Positions 15,522-22,573 of a stretch of DNA of 64,000 nt are shown here, one piece after another. Within the stretch, counting starts at the first letter, position 1, and each line of letters begins with the position of its first letter. The DNA is from Cucumibacter marinus DSM 18995 (GTDB taxonomy: Bacteria; Pseudomonadota; Alphaproteobacteria; Rhizobiales; Devosiaceae). The DNA lies in NCBI RefSeq assembly GCF_000429865.1, contig NZ_KE386980.1:63079-127078 (forward strand), given 5' to 3'. Below the pieces are notes generated by a model that was given only the letters and a program-made list of their open reading frames with translations, searched no databases and was not told the origin of the DNA. Made by a program: the position numbers and the translations under genes.

Positions 15522-15719
15522 ATGACCGATCTGACAAGGACAATCGCCGAACGGGGCGATCTGGCGCATCTGGCCCTGTTTCTGTGGGCGAGCGGCGCCA
15601 GCGCCATGCTGGCCTGGTGCCTCAGGGAACTGGTGGCCGCGAACCGGCGCTTCGACACCTTCATCAAGGAGATCGCCGCGCTCAACCAGCTCTTCGGCAA
15701 CAGGGGTAATCCGCAATGA
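15522..15719 (+). CDS. Small GTA-cluster membrane protein
   Basis: The 65-residue product starts at an ATG behind AAGGAGGGG. Residues about 15-38 (LAHLALFLWASGASAMLAWCLREL) form one membrane helix, followed by an amphipathic helix. Small proteins occur between portal and protease in several Rhizobiales GTA clusters, but their role is unknown. Its stop overlaps the start of the next small gene. Confidence 0.6.
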   Translation: MTDLTRTIAERGDLAHLALFLWASGASAMLAWCLRELVAANRRFDTFIKEIAALNQLFGNRGNPQ

Positions 15720-15886
15720 AACGCAAATCGCACCAACGGACGGCAAGGCGAGACAGCGCGCAGGTGTTCCGTGAATTTGCCTTCAACATAGCCGGTACGC
15801 TGATCGGCACCCACGCCACGCGGTTGGGCAAGCCGCGGCCGACGGTGCCGCAAAGACCGCCAAGCCGGGCCGGCGGCACCCGATGA
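15716..15886 (+). CDS. 56-residue basic protein between portal and prohead protease
   Basis: This short frame is fixed by its junctions: its ATG overlaps the stop of the upstream gene in ATGA, and its stop overlaps the protease start in another ATGA (15883-15886). The product is rich in Arg/Lys at both ends, with a central segment FREFAFNIAGTLIGTHATRL. Translational coupling on both sides argues it is translated. I recognise no family. Confidence 0.55.
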   Translation: MKRKSHQRTARRDSAQVFREFAFNIAGTLIGTHATRLGKPRPTVPQRPPSRAGGTR

Positions 15887-16380
15887 AGCCCATGCTGATC
15901 GATGAGAATGGCCATTTCGCCGGCTATGCCAGCCTGTTCCACTCCGCGGACCAATCGGGAGACCGGGTGATGCCCGGCGCTTTCGCCGCGTCTCTGGCAC
16001 GCCGGAACGCAAAGGGCGTGCGCATGCTGTTTCAGCATGATCCGAGGGAACCCGTGGGGGCCTGGGCCCGGCTGGCGGAAGACGACAGGGGCCTGTTCGC
16101 CGAAGGACGGCTGATCGCCGATGGCGGGCGGGCCGATACGCTGAAGCGGCTGATCGGCGGCGGCGCGCTGGACGGGCTCTCCATCGGCTTTCGCACCGTG
16201 CGGGCCGACAAGCAGGGCGCGGGAAGACGCCTGTGGGAGATCGATTTGTGGGAGGTCTCGATCGTGACCTTTCCCATGCATGCCGGCGCCCGCATCTCCG
16301 CCCGATCCCACAGTGACCCGGACCATCTGCACCTTCTGGCCGCCGGCGCCCGGCGCGCCATCGCCGCGCTCGCGGCCTGA
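15883..16380 (+). CDS. GTA prohead protease (HK97 family, gp4-type)
   Basis: This 165-residue serine protease trims the capsid protein and scaffold during head maturation. It has the family order: GYASLFHSADQSGDRVMPGAF, the active-site His region MLFQHDPREPVGAW, and the Ser region LDGLSIGFRT, followed by LWEVSIVTFPMH. It lies directly before the major capsid gene, as in other GTAs and HK97-like phages. Confidence 0.93.
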   Translation: MKPMLIDENGHFAGYASLFHSADQSGDRVMPGAFAASLARRNAKGVRMLFQHDPREPVGAWARLAEDDRGLFAEGRLIADGGRADTLKRLIGGGALDGLSIGFRTVRADKQGAGRRLWEIDLWEVSIVTFPMHAGARISARSHSDPDHLHLLAAGARRAIAALAA

Positions 16381-16416
16381 GCCGACACACTCAACACCCC
16401 AAACCAAGGACCCATC

Positions 16417-17694
16417 ATGACCGAACCGACCAATCCGGCCGGGGCGCAGAACTCTGCGTCTCTCGAAACCAAGGCTCTGCCGGTGGAAAACAAGGCGCTG
16501 CCGACCCCCGAACCGGGTGGCGATGCCGTGAGTGCCATGGAAGAGTTGGCCAGGGCGTTCGAGACCTTCAAGGCCGAGAACGATGCCCGGCTGGCCGATA
16601 TCCAGAAAAAGGGTGCCGCTGATCCCCTGAGCGAGGACAAGCTCGACCGTCTCAACGCAGCGCTCGACCGGCACAAATCGGCGCTCGATGCCATGGCCCT
16701 GAAAGCCGCGCGCCCGGCGCTCGAAACCGGCACGCCGGCTTTCGATGATGAGTATGGGGCTGCCTTTTCTGCCTATGTGCGCCACGGCGAGGAAAAGGCG
16801 CTCTCCATCGGCTCCAACCCCGATGGCGGCTACCTGGTGCCGGACGAAACCGAGACCGAAATCCTGCGCCGGCTCTCCAGCGTCTCGCCGATCCGCTCGA
16901 TTGCCGGGATCCGGCGTGTCTCCGGTCCCAATTACCGCAAACCGATCTCGGTGACCGGTCCGGCGACCGGCTGGGTGGGCGAAACCGATGCCCGGCCCGA
17001 GACCAACTCCCCGGTGCTCGATGCCATCGATTTCCCCACCGCAGAGCTCTACGCCATGCCGGCGGCGACGGCGTCCTTCCTCGACGATGCAGCGGTCGAT
17101 GTCGGCCAGTGGATTGCCGAGGAGATCGACGCGGCGTTCGCAGGGCAGGAAAGCGCGGCCTTCATCAATGGTGATGGGGTCAAGAAGCCCACAGGGTTCC
17201 TCTCCGAGACCCAGGTGGCGGAGAGTGCCTGGAGCTGGGGCAATATCGGCTATGTCGCAACCGGCGTGGATGCCGATCTGCCGGCGAGCGATGAGACCGA
17301 CGTACTGATCGATCTCGTCTATGCGCTCAAGGCCGGCTACCGTCAGAACGCCCATTGGGTGATGAACAGGCGCACCCAGGCCGCGTTGCGCAAGCTCAAG
17401 GATGCGGACGGCAACTATATCTGGCAGCCCGCGCTCGCGCCGAATGGCCGCGCCACCTTGCTGGGCTTCGAATTGGTCGAGGCCGAGGACATGCCCGATT
17501 TCGGCTCCGATGAGACCCCGATTGCCTTTGGCGACTTCCGCCGCGGCTATCTGATCGTCGACCGGCAGGGCGTGAATGTGATCCGCGATCCCTTCACCGC
17601 CAAACCCTACGTCCTTTTCTACACCACCAAACGCGTCGGTGGCGGCGTTGCCGACTTCGACGCCATCAAGCTTCTCAGGCTCTCGGTTTCCTGA
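16417..17694 (+). CDS. GTA major capsid protein (HK97 fold, gp5-type)
   Basis: The product has 425 residues. Residues 1-100 are charged and coiled-coil-like and should act as the cleaved scaffolding region. The HK97 fold follows: SIGSNPDGGYLVPDETETEI, then VSPIRSIAGIRRVSGPNYRKP, WVGETDARPETNSP, and a C-terminal FGDFRRGYLIVDRQG. The start follows CCAAGGACCCATC. It is separated from downstream genes by a strong hairpin, which may help set its higher expression. Confidence 0.95.
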   Translation: MTEPTNPAGAQNSASLETKALPVENKALPTPEPGGDAVSAMEELARAFETFKAENDARLADIQKKGAADPLSEDKLDRLNAALDRHKSALDAMALKAARPALETGTPAFDDEYGAAFSAYVRHGEEKALSIGSNPDGGYLVPDETETEILRRLSSVSPIRSIAGIRRVSGPNYRKPISVTGPATGWVGETDARPETNSPVLDAIDFPTAELYAMPAATASFLDDAAVDVGQWIAEEIDAAFAGQESAAFINGDGVKKPTGFLSETQVAESAWSWGNIGYVATGVDADLPASDETDVLIDLVYALKAGYRQNAHWVMNRRTQAALRKLKDADGNYIWQPALAPNGRATLLGFELVEAEDMPDFGSDETPIAFGDFRRGYLIVDRQGVNVIRDPFTAKPYVLFYTTKRVGGGVADFDAIKLLRLSVS

Positions 17695-17710
17695 CCGGTC
17701 GAGCCCGAGG

Positions 17711-17739
17711 CCCCGGCCGGTCCCTCCCGCCGGCCGGGG
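17711..17739 (+). terminator. Strong hairpin after the capsid gene
   Basis: CCCCGGCCGG (17711-17720) and CCGGCCGGGG (17730-17739) form a perfect 10-bp stem with a 9-base loop. No U-run follows directly. It may cause partial termination or protect the 3' end of the capsid message, giving more capsid than downstream proteins. Confidence 0.4.
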
Positions 17740-17769
17740 CACCCTGCCTTTCGCTTTGAGGATACTTTC

Positions 17770-18348
17770 ATGACATCGATATTGCTGGCGGGACCGGCGC
17801 TTGAGCCGGTGACCCTTGCCGAAGCCAAAGCATTCCTGCGCGTCGACACTGGCGATGAAGACGATCTGATCGCCACCCTGATCGCAGCGGCCCGCATCCA
17901 CACAGAAGTGGTCACGCGCCGCGCCATGATCGACCAGAGCTGGCGGCTGGCGCTCGACGCCTGGCCTGAGGGCCGTGAAGTGCGCATGCCCATCGCGCCG
18001 CTGCGCGCTGTGAGCGCGATCCGGGTATTCGATGCCGAGGGCGAAGAGACCGAATTGCCGCTGGCGCAGTTCATCGCCGAAACCGGCTCGACACCGGCGC
18101 GCCTGATCCTGCCGAGCAGTATCCCCGGGCCGGACACATTGAGGCCTTTCGCAGCAATCGAGATCGACTATCTCGCTGGCTATGGCGAAGCCGCATCGGA
18201 TGTGCCCGCGCCGCTCAAGCAGGCTGTCTTGAGCCTTGTCGCGCACTGGTTCGAGCACCGCGACGCCGTGATCATGGCCGGCTCCGGAGCCGTGGTGCCC
18301 GCCGGTTTCGACCGGCTGGTCGAAGGCTATCGGCAGGTGGCGTTATGA
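17770..18348 (+). CDS. GTA head-tail connector (gp6-type)
   Basis: The 192-residue product matches the phage gp6-like/phiE125 gp8 connector family: PVTLAEAKAFLRVDTGDEDDLIATLIAAARIHTE at the N-terminus and a helical C-terminal part. It forms the adaptor ring under the portal. Its stop overlaps the start of the head-closure gene. Confidence 0.88.
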   Translation: MTSILLAGPALEPVTLAEAKAFLRVDTGDEDDLIATLIAAARIHTEVVTRRAMIDQSWRLALDAWPEGREVRMPIAPLRAVSAIRVFDAEGEETELPLAQFIAETGSTPARLILPSSIPGPDTLRPFAAIEIDYLAGYGEAASDVPAPLKQAVLSLVAHWFEHRDAVIMAGSGAVVPAGFDRLVEGYRQVAL

Positions 18349-18701
18349 GCGACGCGAGGGTCCCTGCTCTTGGCACACTGCGCGACCGGGTGCAGCTGCT
18401 CCGGCGTGTCACGACACCCGACGGCGCCGGGGGCGAGGAAATCGCCTTTGTCCCGTTGGCAACGGTCTGGGCCCGGGTGACTGCCCGAAACCCCGCCCTG
18501 ACCGCGCATGGGGCGGGACCCGCTGCACAATCCACCCACAGCGTCGTGCTGCGCTACCGCACAGATCTGACACCGGGCGATCGGCTGACCTATCGCGGGC
18601 AATCGCTCGATGTCGTCGCGGCGGACGATCTCAACGGGCGAAAGGCCTATCTCTCCCTGACCTGCATGATCGCCGATCCGCTGGGAGGTCTCAGTGCCTG
18701 A
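18345..18701 (+). CDS. GTA head-closure protein (gp7-type)
   Basis: The 118-residue product has the SPP1 gp16-like head-closure pattern: RDRVQLLRRVTTPDGAGGEEIAFVPLATVWARV followed by a short beta-rich domain. It seals the connector after DNA filling. It overlaps its neighbours on both sides (four bases upstream, eight downstream), so it is translationally coupled. Confidence 0.88.
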   Translation: MSDARVPALGTLRDRVQLLRRVTTPDGAGGEEIAFVPLATVWARVTARNPALTAHGAGPAAQSTHSVVLRYRTDLTPGDRLTYRGQSLDVVAADDLNGRKAYLSLTCMIADPLGGLSA

Positions 18702-19116
18702 CACCGACCTCAACAACGCCATGGCTGCGCTGCAAGCTGCGCTGGTGAGCGCGTTGGCTGCCGACCCGGCGGTGGCGGGTGCTATCGGCAGCGACGGAAT
18801 CCTCGATGCGCCGCCCCAGGGCCGGCACCCGCCTTACCTGGCGATCACGCGACACGATGCCCTCAACCGGGACAGTGACCTAGCGCCGGGCGCCGATCAC
18901 CGGCTGACCCTGACCGTCTGGGTTCCGCGGGCCAGCCGGGCAACGGCCCTGGCGATTGCTGCCGATGTTTCCCGGGTTGCACTTTTTGATCTCGGCGATC
19001 CCCCGGGGTGGCGCATCACCCACCGCCATCACGAGCGCACCGACAGCGAAATCGAGCCGCGCCGCGGCTGGACCCGCGCAACTTTGAAGCTGCGGTTCTT
19101 CACCGAACCGGCCTGA
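18694..19116 (+). CDS. GTA tail terminator, DUF3168 family (gp8-type)
   Basis: The 140-residue product starts at a GTG with GGGAGG upstream. It has the DUF3168 layout: N-terminal helix LQAALVSALAADPAVAGAIG, then a beta-strand core with ITLTVWV-like and WRITHRHHERTD segments. DUF3168 proteins cap the tail tube and join it to the head. Confidence 0.88.
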   Translation: MPDTDLNNAMAALQAALVSALAADPAVAGAIGSDGILDAPPQGRHPPYLAITRHDALNRDSDLAPGADHRLTLTVWVPRASRATALAIAADVSRVALFDLGDPPGWRITHRHHERTDSEIEPRRGWTRATLKLRFFTEPA

Positions 19117-19142
19117 ACTCAAGCAAGGCAATGGAGACAATC

Positions 19143-19556
19143 ATGAGTGCTCAGTCCGGCAAGGACATGCTCCTCAAACTCGACGAAACTGGCGCCGGCG
19201 CGTTCATCACCGTGGCCGGGATGCGCAGCCGCGCCCTTGCCTTCAACGCTCAGGCCATCGATGTCACCGATGCAGAATCTGCGGGGCGCTGGCGCGAGCT
19301 GTTGGCTGGTGGCGGTGTCAAAACGGCGGCCGTCAACGGGTCCGGAATTTTCAAAGACCAGGCCTCGGACGCCCGCATACGGGAGGTCTTCTTTGGCGGA
19401 GTGCTGCGTAACTGGCAGATCATCCTGCCCGATTTCGGGATCATCGAAGGCGGCTTCCAGATCACGGCGCTGAGCTTCTCTGCCGACCATGCCGGCGAGG
19501 TCACCTTCGAGATCGCGCTCGAAAGCGCAGGCGAAATCACATTCGAGGCTGCCTGA
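19143..19556 (+). CDS. GTA major tail protein (TP901-1 family, gp9-type)
   Basis: The 137-residue product (MSAQSGKDMLLKLDETGAG...) has the family pattern with FNAQAIDVTDAES, VNGSGIFKDQASD and a beta-rich C-terminus (EVTFEIALESAGEITFEA). It polymerises into the tail tube. The ATG at 19131, four codons earlier, is a possible alternative start. The stop overlaps the next start. Confidence 0.9.
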   Translation: MSAQSGKDMLLKLDETGAGAFITVAGMRSRALAFNAQAIDVTDAESAGRWRELLAGGGVKTAAVNGSGIFKDQASDARIREVFFGGVLRNWQIILPDFGIIEGGFQITALSFSADHAGEVTFEIALESAGEITFEAA

Positions 19557-19879
19557 TGATCAATCCCCGCCGTGGAGAAATCGAAGCCGTGATCGGGGGA
19601 CACAAGCGCCGCCTGTGCCTGACCCTTGGTGCACTGGCCGGACTGGAAACCCGGTTCGGCGCTGGCGATCTCGGCGAGCTTGCCGACCGGTTCGAAAAGG
19701 GGCGGATCTCCGCCCAGGACCTTGCCGCCATCATCGCCGCAGGTCTTGCGGGGGGAGGCGATCCGATGAACGAGGAGGATCTCCTCGCCACCCCGATCGA
19801 AGGCGGCATCGAAGGGGCGGCCCGTATTGCGCTGGCCCTGCTCACCGCAGCATTCGGCACCGACAGGGACCAGGCGTGA
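19556..19879 (+). CDS. GTA gp10-family tail assembly protein
   Basis: The 107-residue product matches the GTA gp10 family: NPRRGEIEAVIGGHKRRLCLTLGALAGLETRFG, then a helical C-terminus. Its place between tail tube and tape measure is that of tail assembly chaperones. The start overlaps the major tail stop, and the stop overlaps the next GTG start in GTGA. Confidence 0.85.
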   Translation: MINPRRGEIEAVIGGHKRRLCLTLGALAGLETRFGAGDLGELADRFEKGRISAQDLAAIIAAGLAGGGDPMNEEDLLATPIEGGIEGAARIALALLTAAFGTDRDQA

Positions 19880-20073
19880 CAAGCTTTCCCTGGTCTGACG
19901 CCATGGCGCTCGCCTTTGGCCATTACCGGCTTTCCCCCAGCGAGTTCTGGGCGCTGACGCCGCGCGAACTCCTCGCCCTGGCTGAGGCCGCGGGATGGGC
20001 GACCGAAACGGCGATGACCCGTCAGGTGTTTGACGACCTCATGACCCGATACCCGGACGAAATCCATGACTGA
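19876..20073 (+). CDS. GTA tail assembly chaperone-like protein
   Basis: The 65-residue product starts at the GTG at 19876, which overlaps the previous stop by four bases. The sequence SWALTPRELL-like stretch (LSPSEFWALTPRELLALAEAAGW) is characteristic of the short phage tail assembly chaperone in GTA clusters. With the gene before it, this is the equivalent of the G/GT chaperone pair of lambda, here made by translational coupling rather than frameshifting. Confidence 0.8.
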   Translation: MTSFPWSDAMALAFGHYRLSPSEFWALTPRELLALAEAAGWATETAMTRQVFDDLMTRYPDEIHD

Positions 20074-20617
20074 AAATTCTGCATTTCGCGAAGCGGCCAG
20101 CGAACTCGGCGATGTCGAAGCCGAACTCGACCGCATCAAGGATCTTGCCGACGCCGTCGGCGCCTCAATGAGCAATGCGTTCAGGCGCGCGCTGACCGAT
20201 GGCCGGTCCTTGCGTGACCTGTTGGGCGATATCGCGAGACGCTTCGCAGATGTGGTGCTCAAGGCGGCCTTCAAGCCGGTTGGCGCTGCGATTTCCCAAG
20301 CCGTGGGATCCCTGTTTGCCGGGCTGAACCCGGCTCTCGGAGGCGTTCAACGCTTTGCGCGCGGCGGGGTCATCAATGCGCCGACGCAGTTCAACTCTGC
20401 AACCGGCCCCGGTCTGGCCGGGGAGGCTGGGCCCGAAGCGATCCTGCCCCTGACGCGCGGGCCGGACGGAAGGCTGGGCGTCAGTGCTGCCGGTGGCAGG
20501 CCCATCATGGTCACAATGAACATCTCGACGCCCGACGCGCGCAGTTTCGTCGCCGGTGAAGCGGAAATAGGGGCTGCGTTGTTGCGCGCAGTGCGCCGCG
20601 GCACGAGGGCGAGCTGA
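20066..20617 (+). CDS. Very short GTA tape-measure protein (gp11-type)
   Basis: The product has 183 residues, much shorter than the 700-2000 residues of typical siphophage tape measures but in the range of known GTA gp11 proteins (about 200). It opens with a helical segment (ASELGDVEAELDRIKDLADAVGASMSNAFRRAL) and then a Gly/Ala-rich stretch with FARGGVINAPTQF and GEAGPEAILPL, common in the C-terminal ends of tape measures. A short tape measure predicts a short tail. Confidence 0.82.
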   Translation: MTENSAFREAASELGDVEAELDRIKDLADAVGASMSNAFRRALTDGRSLRDLLGDIARRFADVVLKAAFKPVGAAISQAVGSLFAGLNPALGGVQRFARGGVINAPTQFNSATGPGLAGEAGPEAILPLTRGPDGRLGVSAAGGRPIMVTMNISTPDARSFVAGEAEIGAALLRAVRRGTRAS

Positions 20618-21246
20618 TGGCCTTTCACCCGGTACGTTTTCCTGCCGACATTGCGCTCGCCGCACGTGGCGGCCCCGAACGGCTGACGGAGGTGACGACG
20701 CTCGCCAATGGTGCCGAAACCCGCAACAGCCGCTGGGCCGGCTCACGCCGCCGGTTCAACGCCGGCTATGGCGTGAAGTCCCGGGCGGACCTGGCGCAAG
20801 TCATTGCCTTCTTTGAGGAAAGGCGCGGACGGCTGCACACTTTCCTGTTCCGTGACCCGCTCGATCACGGCTCCGGCCCCCCTGGCGCCGGGATCACGCC
20901 GCTGGATCAGGAGATCGGAACCGGCGACGGCACTGAAACCGCTTTCCAACTCGTCAAGCGATATGGTGGTACCTTCGATCCTTATGACCGGCGGATCACC
21001 AAGCCTGTTGAGGGATCGGTCCGAACGGCGGTGGCCGGGGTGGAACTGTCGGCGCCCGCAGATTTCGCGGTTGATACAGAGACCGGCTTGGTGACGTTCG
21101 CTGCGCCCCCGGCGAATGGACAGCCGGTCACGGCCGGGTTCCAATTCGATTGTGAAGTGCGGTTCGACAGCGACAGGCTCGACATTGAACTTTCGAGTTT
21201 CGACGCGGCGGCAGCGCCAGATATCACACTTGTCGAGGTGGTGTGA
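20617..21246 (+). CDS. GTA distal tail protein, DUF2460 family (gp12-type)
   Basis: The 209-residue product has the DUF2460 opening (FHPVRFPADIALAARGGPE) and the signatures YGVKSRADLAQVIAFFEERRGRLHTFLFRDPLDH and TAFQLVKRYG. It forms the distal tail ring between tube and hub. Its start and stop both overlap neighbouring genes. Confidence 0.93.
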   Translation: MAFHPVRFPADIALAARGGPERLTEVTTLANGAETRNSRWAGSRRRFNAGYGVKSRADLAQVIAFFEERRGRLHTFLFRDPLDHGSGPPGAGITPLDQEIGTGDGTETAFQLVKRYGGTFDPYDRRITKPVEGSVRTAVAGVELSAPADFAVDTETGLVTFAAPPANGQPVTAGFQFDCEVRFDSDRLDIELSSFDAAAAPDITLVEVV

Positions 21247-22136
21247 TGCGTGTGCTCGACCCGGCATTTGCCGCCCACCTTGAAAGCGGCGAGACAACCC
21301 TGTGCCTGTGTTGGCGCCTGACCCGCAGGGACGGAGCAATTCTCGGCTTTACGGACCACGACCGGCCCCTCACTTTCGACGCTACCGCGTTCGTGCCCAT
21401 GAGCGGGTTTGACGCTGGCGCCGCCTCCGCCCGGTTGGGCGCGGAAGTGGATACCAGCGAAGTTGCCGGTTTGCTCGACGATGATCGGATTACCCCGCGC
21501 GATCTTGAATTGGGGCGATATGCCGGCGCGGTGATCGAGACCTATCTGGTGAACTGGCTCGATCCGGCCGAGCGCCATTTGCGCAGCCGCGACACGATCG
21601 GGGAGGTCACCGAACAGGACGGGGTATTCAGAGCCGAACTGCGGTCGCCGCACGCAGCTCTCAACCAGGCGAACGGCCGGGTCTATCAACGAAGCTGCGA
21701 CGCGGATCTTGGCGATGCGAGATGCGGCGTCGATCTCAGCGGACCCGAGCGGCAGCGCGTGGCGACAGTGACGACCGTGCTCGGCGGTCACCATCTGCGC
21801 GTCACCGGACTTGAGGACCGGCCAGTGGGTTGGTCGGTGCAAGGCAGGGCAGAATGGCTGACTGGCGAGCGTGCCAGCCTCGTCGACCGGATCGCGCAAC
21901 AGGACCGGGATGATGGTGGGGATACCATCGCCACGGATGCAGACCTGCTCGGATCGGTCGCACCGGGAGACACCGTGCGGATAATTGAAGGCTGCGATCG
22001 CGCTTTCGCAACCTGTCGCGACCGGTTTGGCAATGCGGTCAACTTCAGAGGTTTCCCGCATATCCCGGGCGGCGACTTCATCTTGAGATATCCCAGAGAA
22101 GGCAGCCGCTTCAACGGCGAGCCGCTGGTGCCGTGA
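21243..22136 (+). CDS. GTA tail hub protein, DUF2163 family (gp13-type)
   Basis: The 297-residue product shows the DUF2163 pattern: CLCWRLTRRDGAILGFTDHDRPL near the N-terminus and, near the C-terminus, the cysteine-containing EGCDRAFATCRDRFGNAVNFRGFPHIPGGDF. In the solved RcGTA particle the corresponding hub protein binds an iron-sulfur cluster through conserved cysteines; the Cys residues in SCDADLGDARCGV and GCDRAFATC are present here. Confidence 0.93.
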   Translation: MMRVLDPAFAAHLESGETTLCLCWRLTRRDGAILGFTDHDRPLTFDATAFVPMSGFDAGAASARLGAEVDTSEVAGLLDDDRITPRDLELGRYAGAVIETYLVNWLDPAERHLRSRDTIGEVTEQDGVFRAELRSPHAALNQANGRVYQRSCDADLGDARCGVDLSGPERQRVATVTTVLGGHHLRVTGLEDRPVGWSVQGRAEWLTGERASLVDRIAQQDRDDGGDTIATDADLLGSVAPGDTVRIIEGCDRAFATCRDRFGNAVNFRGFPHIPGGDFILRYPREGSRFNGEPLVP

Positions 22137-22573
22137 TGACCGGTGCGACTGGCGGACAGGATGTCGTGACCCTGGCGCGCGGCTGGATCGGCACACCTTA
22201 CCGGCATCAGGCGAGCATCAAGGGGGTAGGCTGCGATTGCCTCGGGCTGGTGCGTGGTGTCTGGCGCGAAGCGGTCGGCCGCGAGCCGATCGCCATGCCG
22301 GCCTATTCCGCTCGCTGGCGCGATCCAGAGGCCGGCATCGACCTTTTGGAGGCAGCGCAACGTTTCTTCAGGCCGGCGGGCGCGTCAGATGCTCCGGGCA
22401 CGCTGGTGCTTTTTCGCATGCTGCCCGGACACCCCCCGAAACACTGCGCCATCCTGACCGCTGCCGACCGCTTCGTTCACGCACTCGAAGGAACCGGTGT
22501 GGTCGAAGTTTCACTCAATGAGTGGTGGCGGTGTCGGATCGCAGCACACTTTCACTTCCCGGAGGAAGGCTGA
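22133..22573 (+). CDS. GTA tail peptidase, NlpC/P60 family (gp14-type)
   Basis: This 146-residue cysteine peptidase likely opens recipient peptidoglycan during DNA delivery. The catalytic Cys36 lies in GCDCLGLVRGVW and the active-site His104 in PPKHCAIL. It opens with ARGWIGTPYRHQASIKGVGCD, typical of phage NlpC/P60 proteins. Its stop overlaps the start of the tail-tip gene. Confidence 0.93.
   Translation: MMTGATGGQDVVTLARGWIGTPYRHQASIKGVGCDCLGLVRGVWREAVGREPIAMPAYSARWRDPEAGIDLLEAAQRFFRPAGASDAPGTLVLFRMLPGHPPKHCAILTAADRFVHALEGTGVVEVSLNEWWRCRIAAHFHFPEEG

Noticed and set aside
15682-18258. A very long open frame (about 858 codons) on the minus strand
   Set aside because: It runs antisense through the clearly recognisable GTA protease, capsid and connector genes. 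Its protein has no family features; such frames are common in GC-rich DNA.
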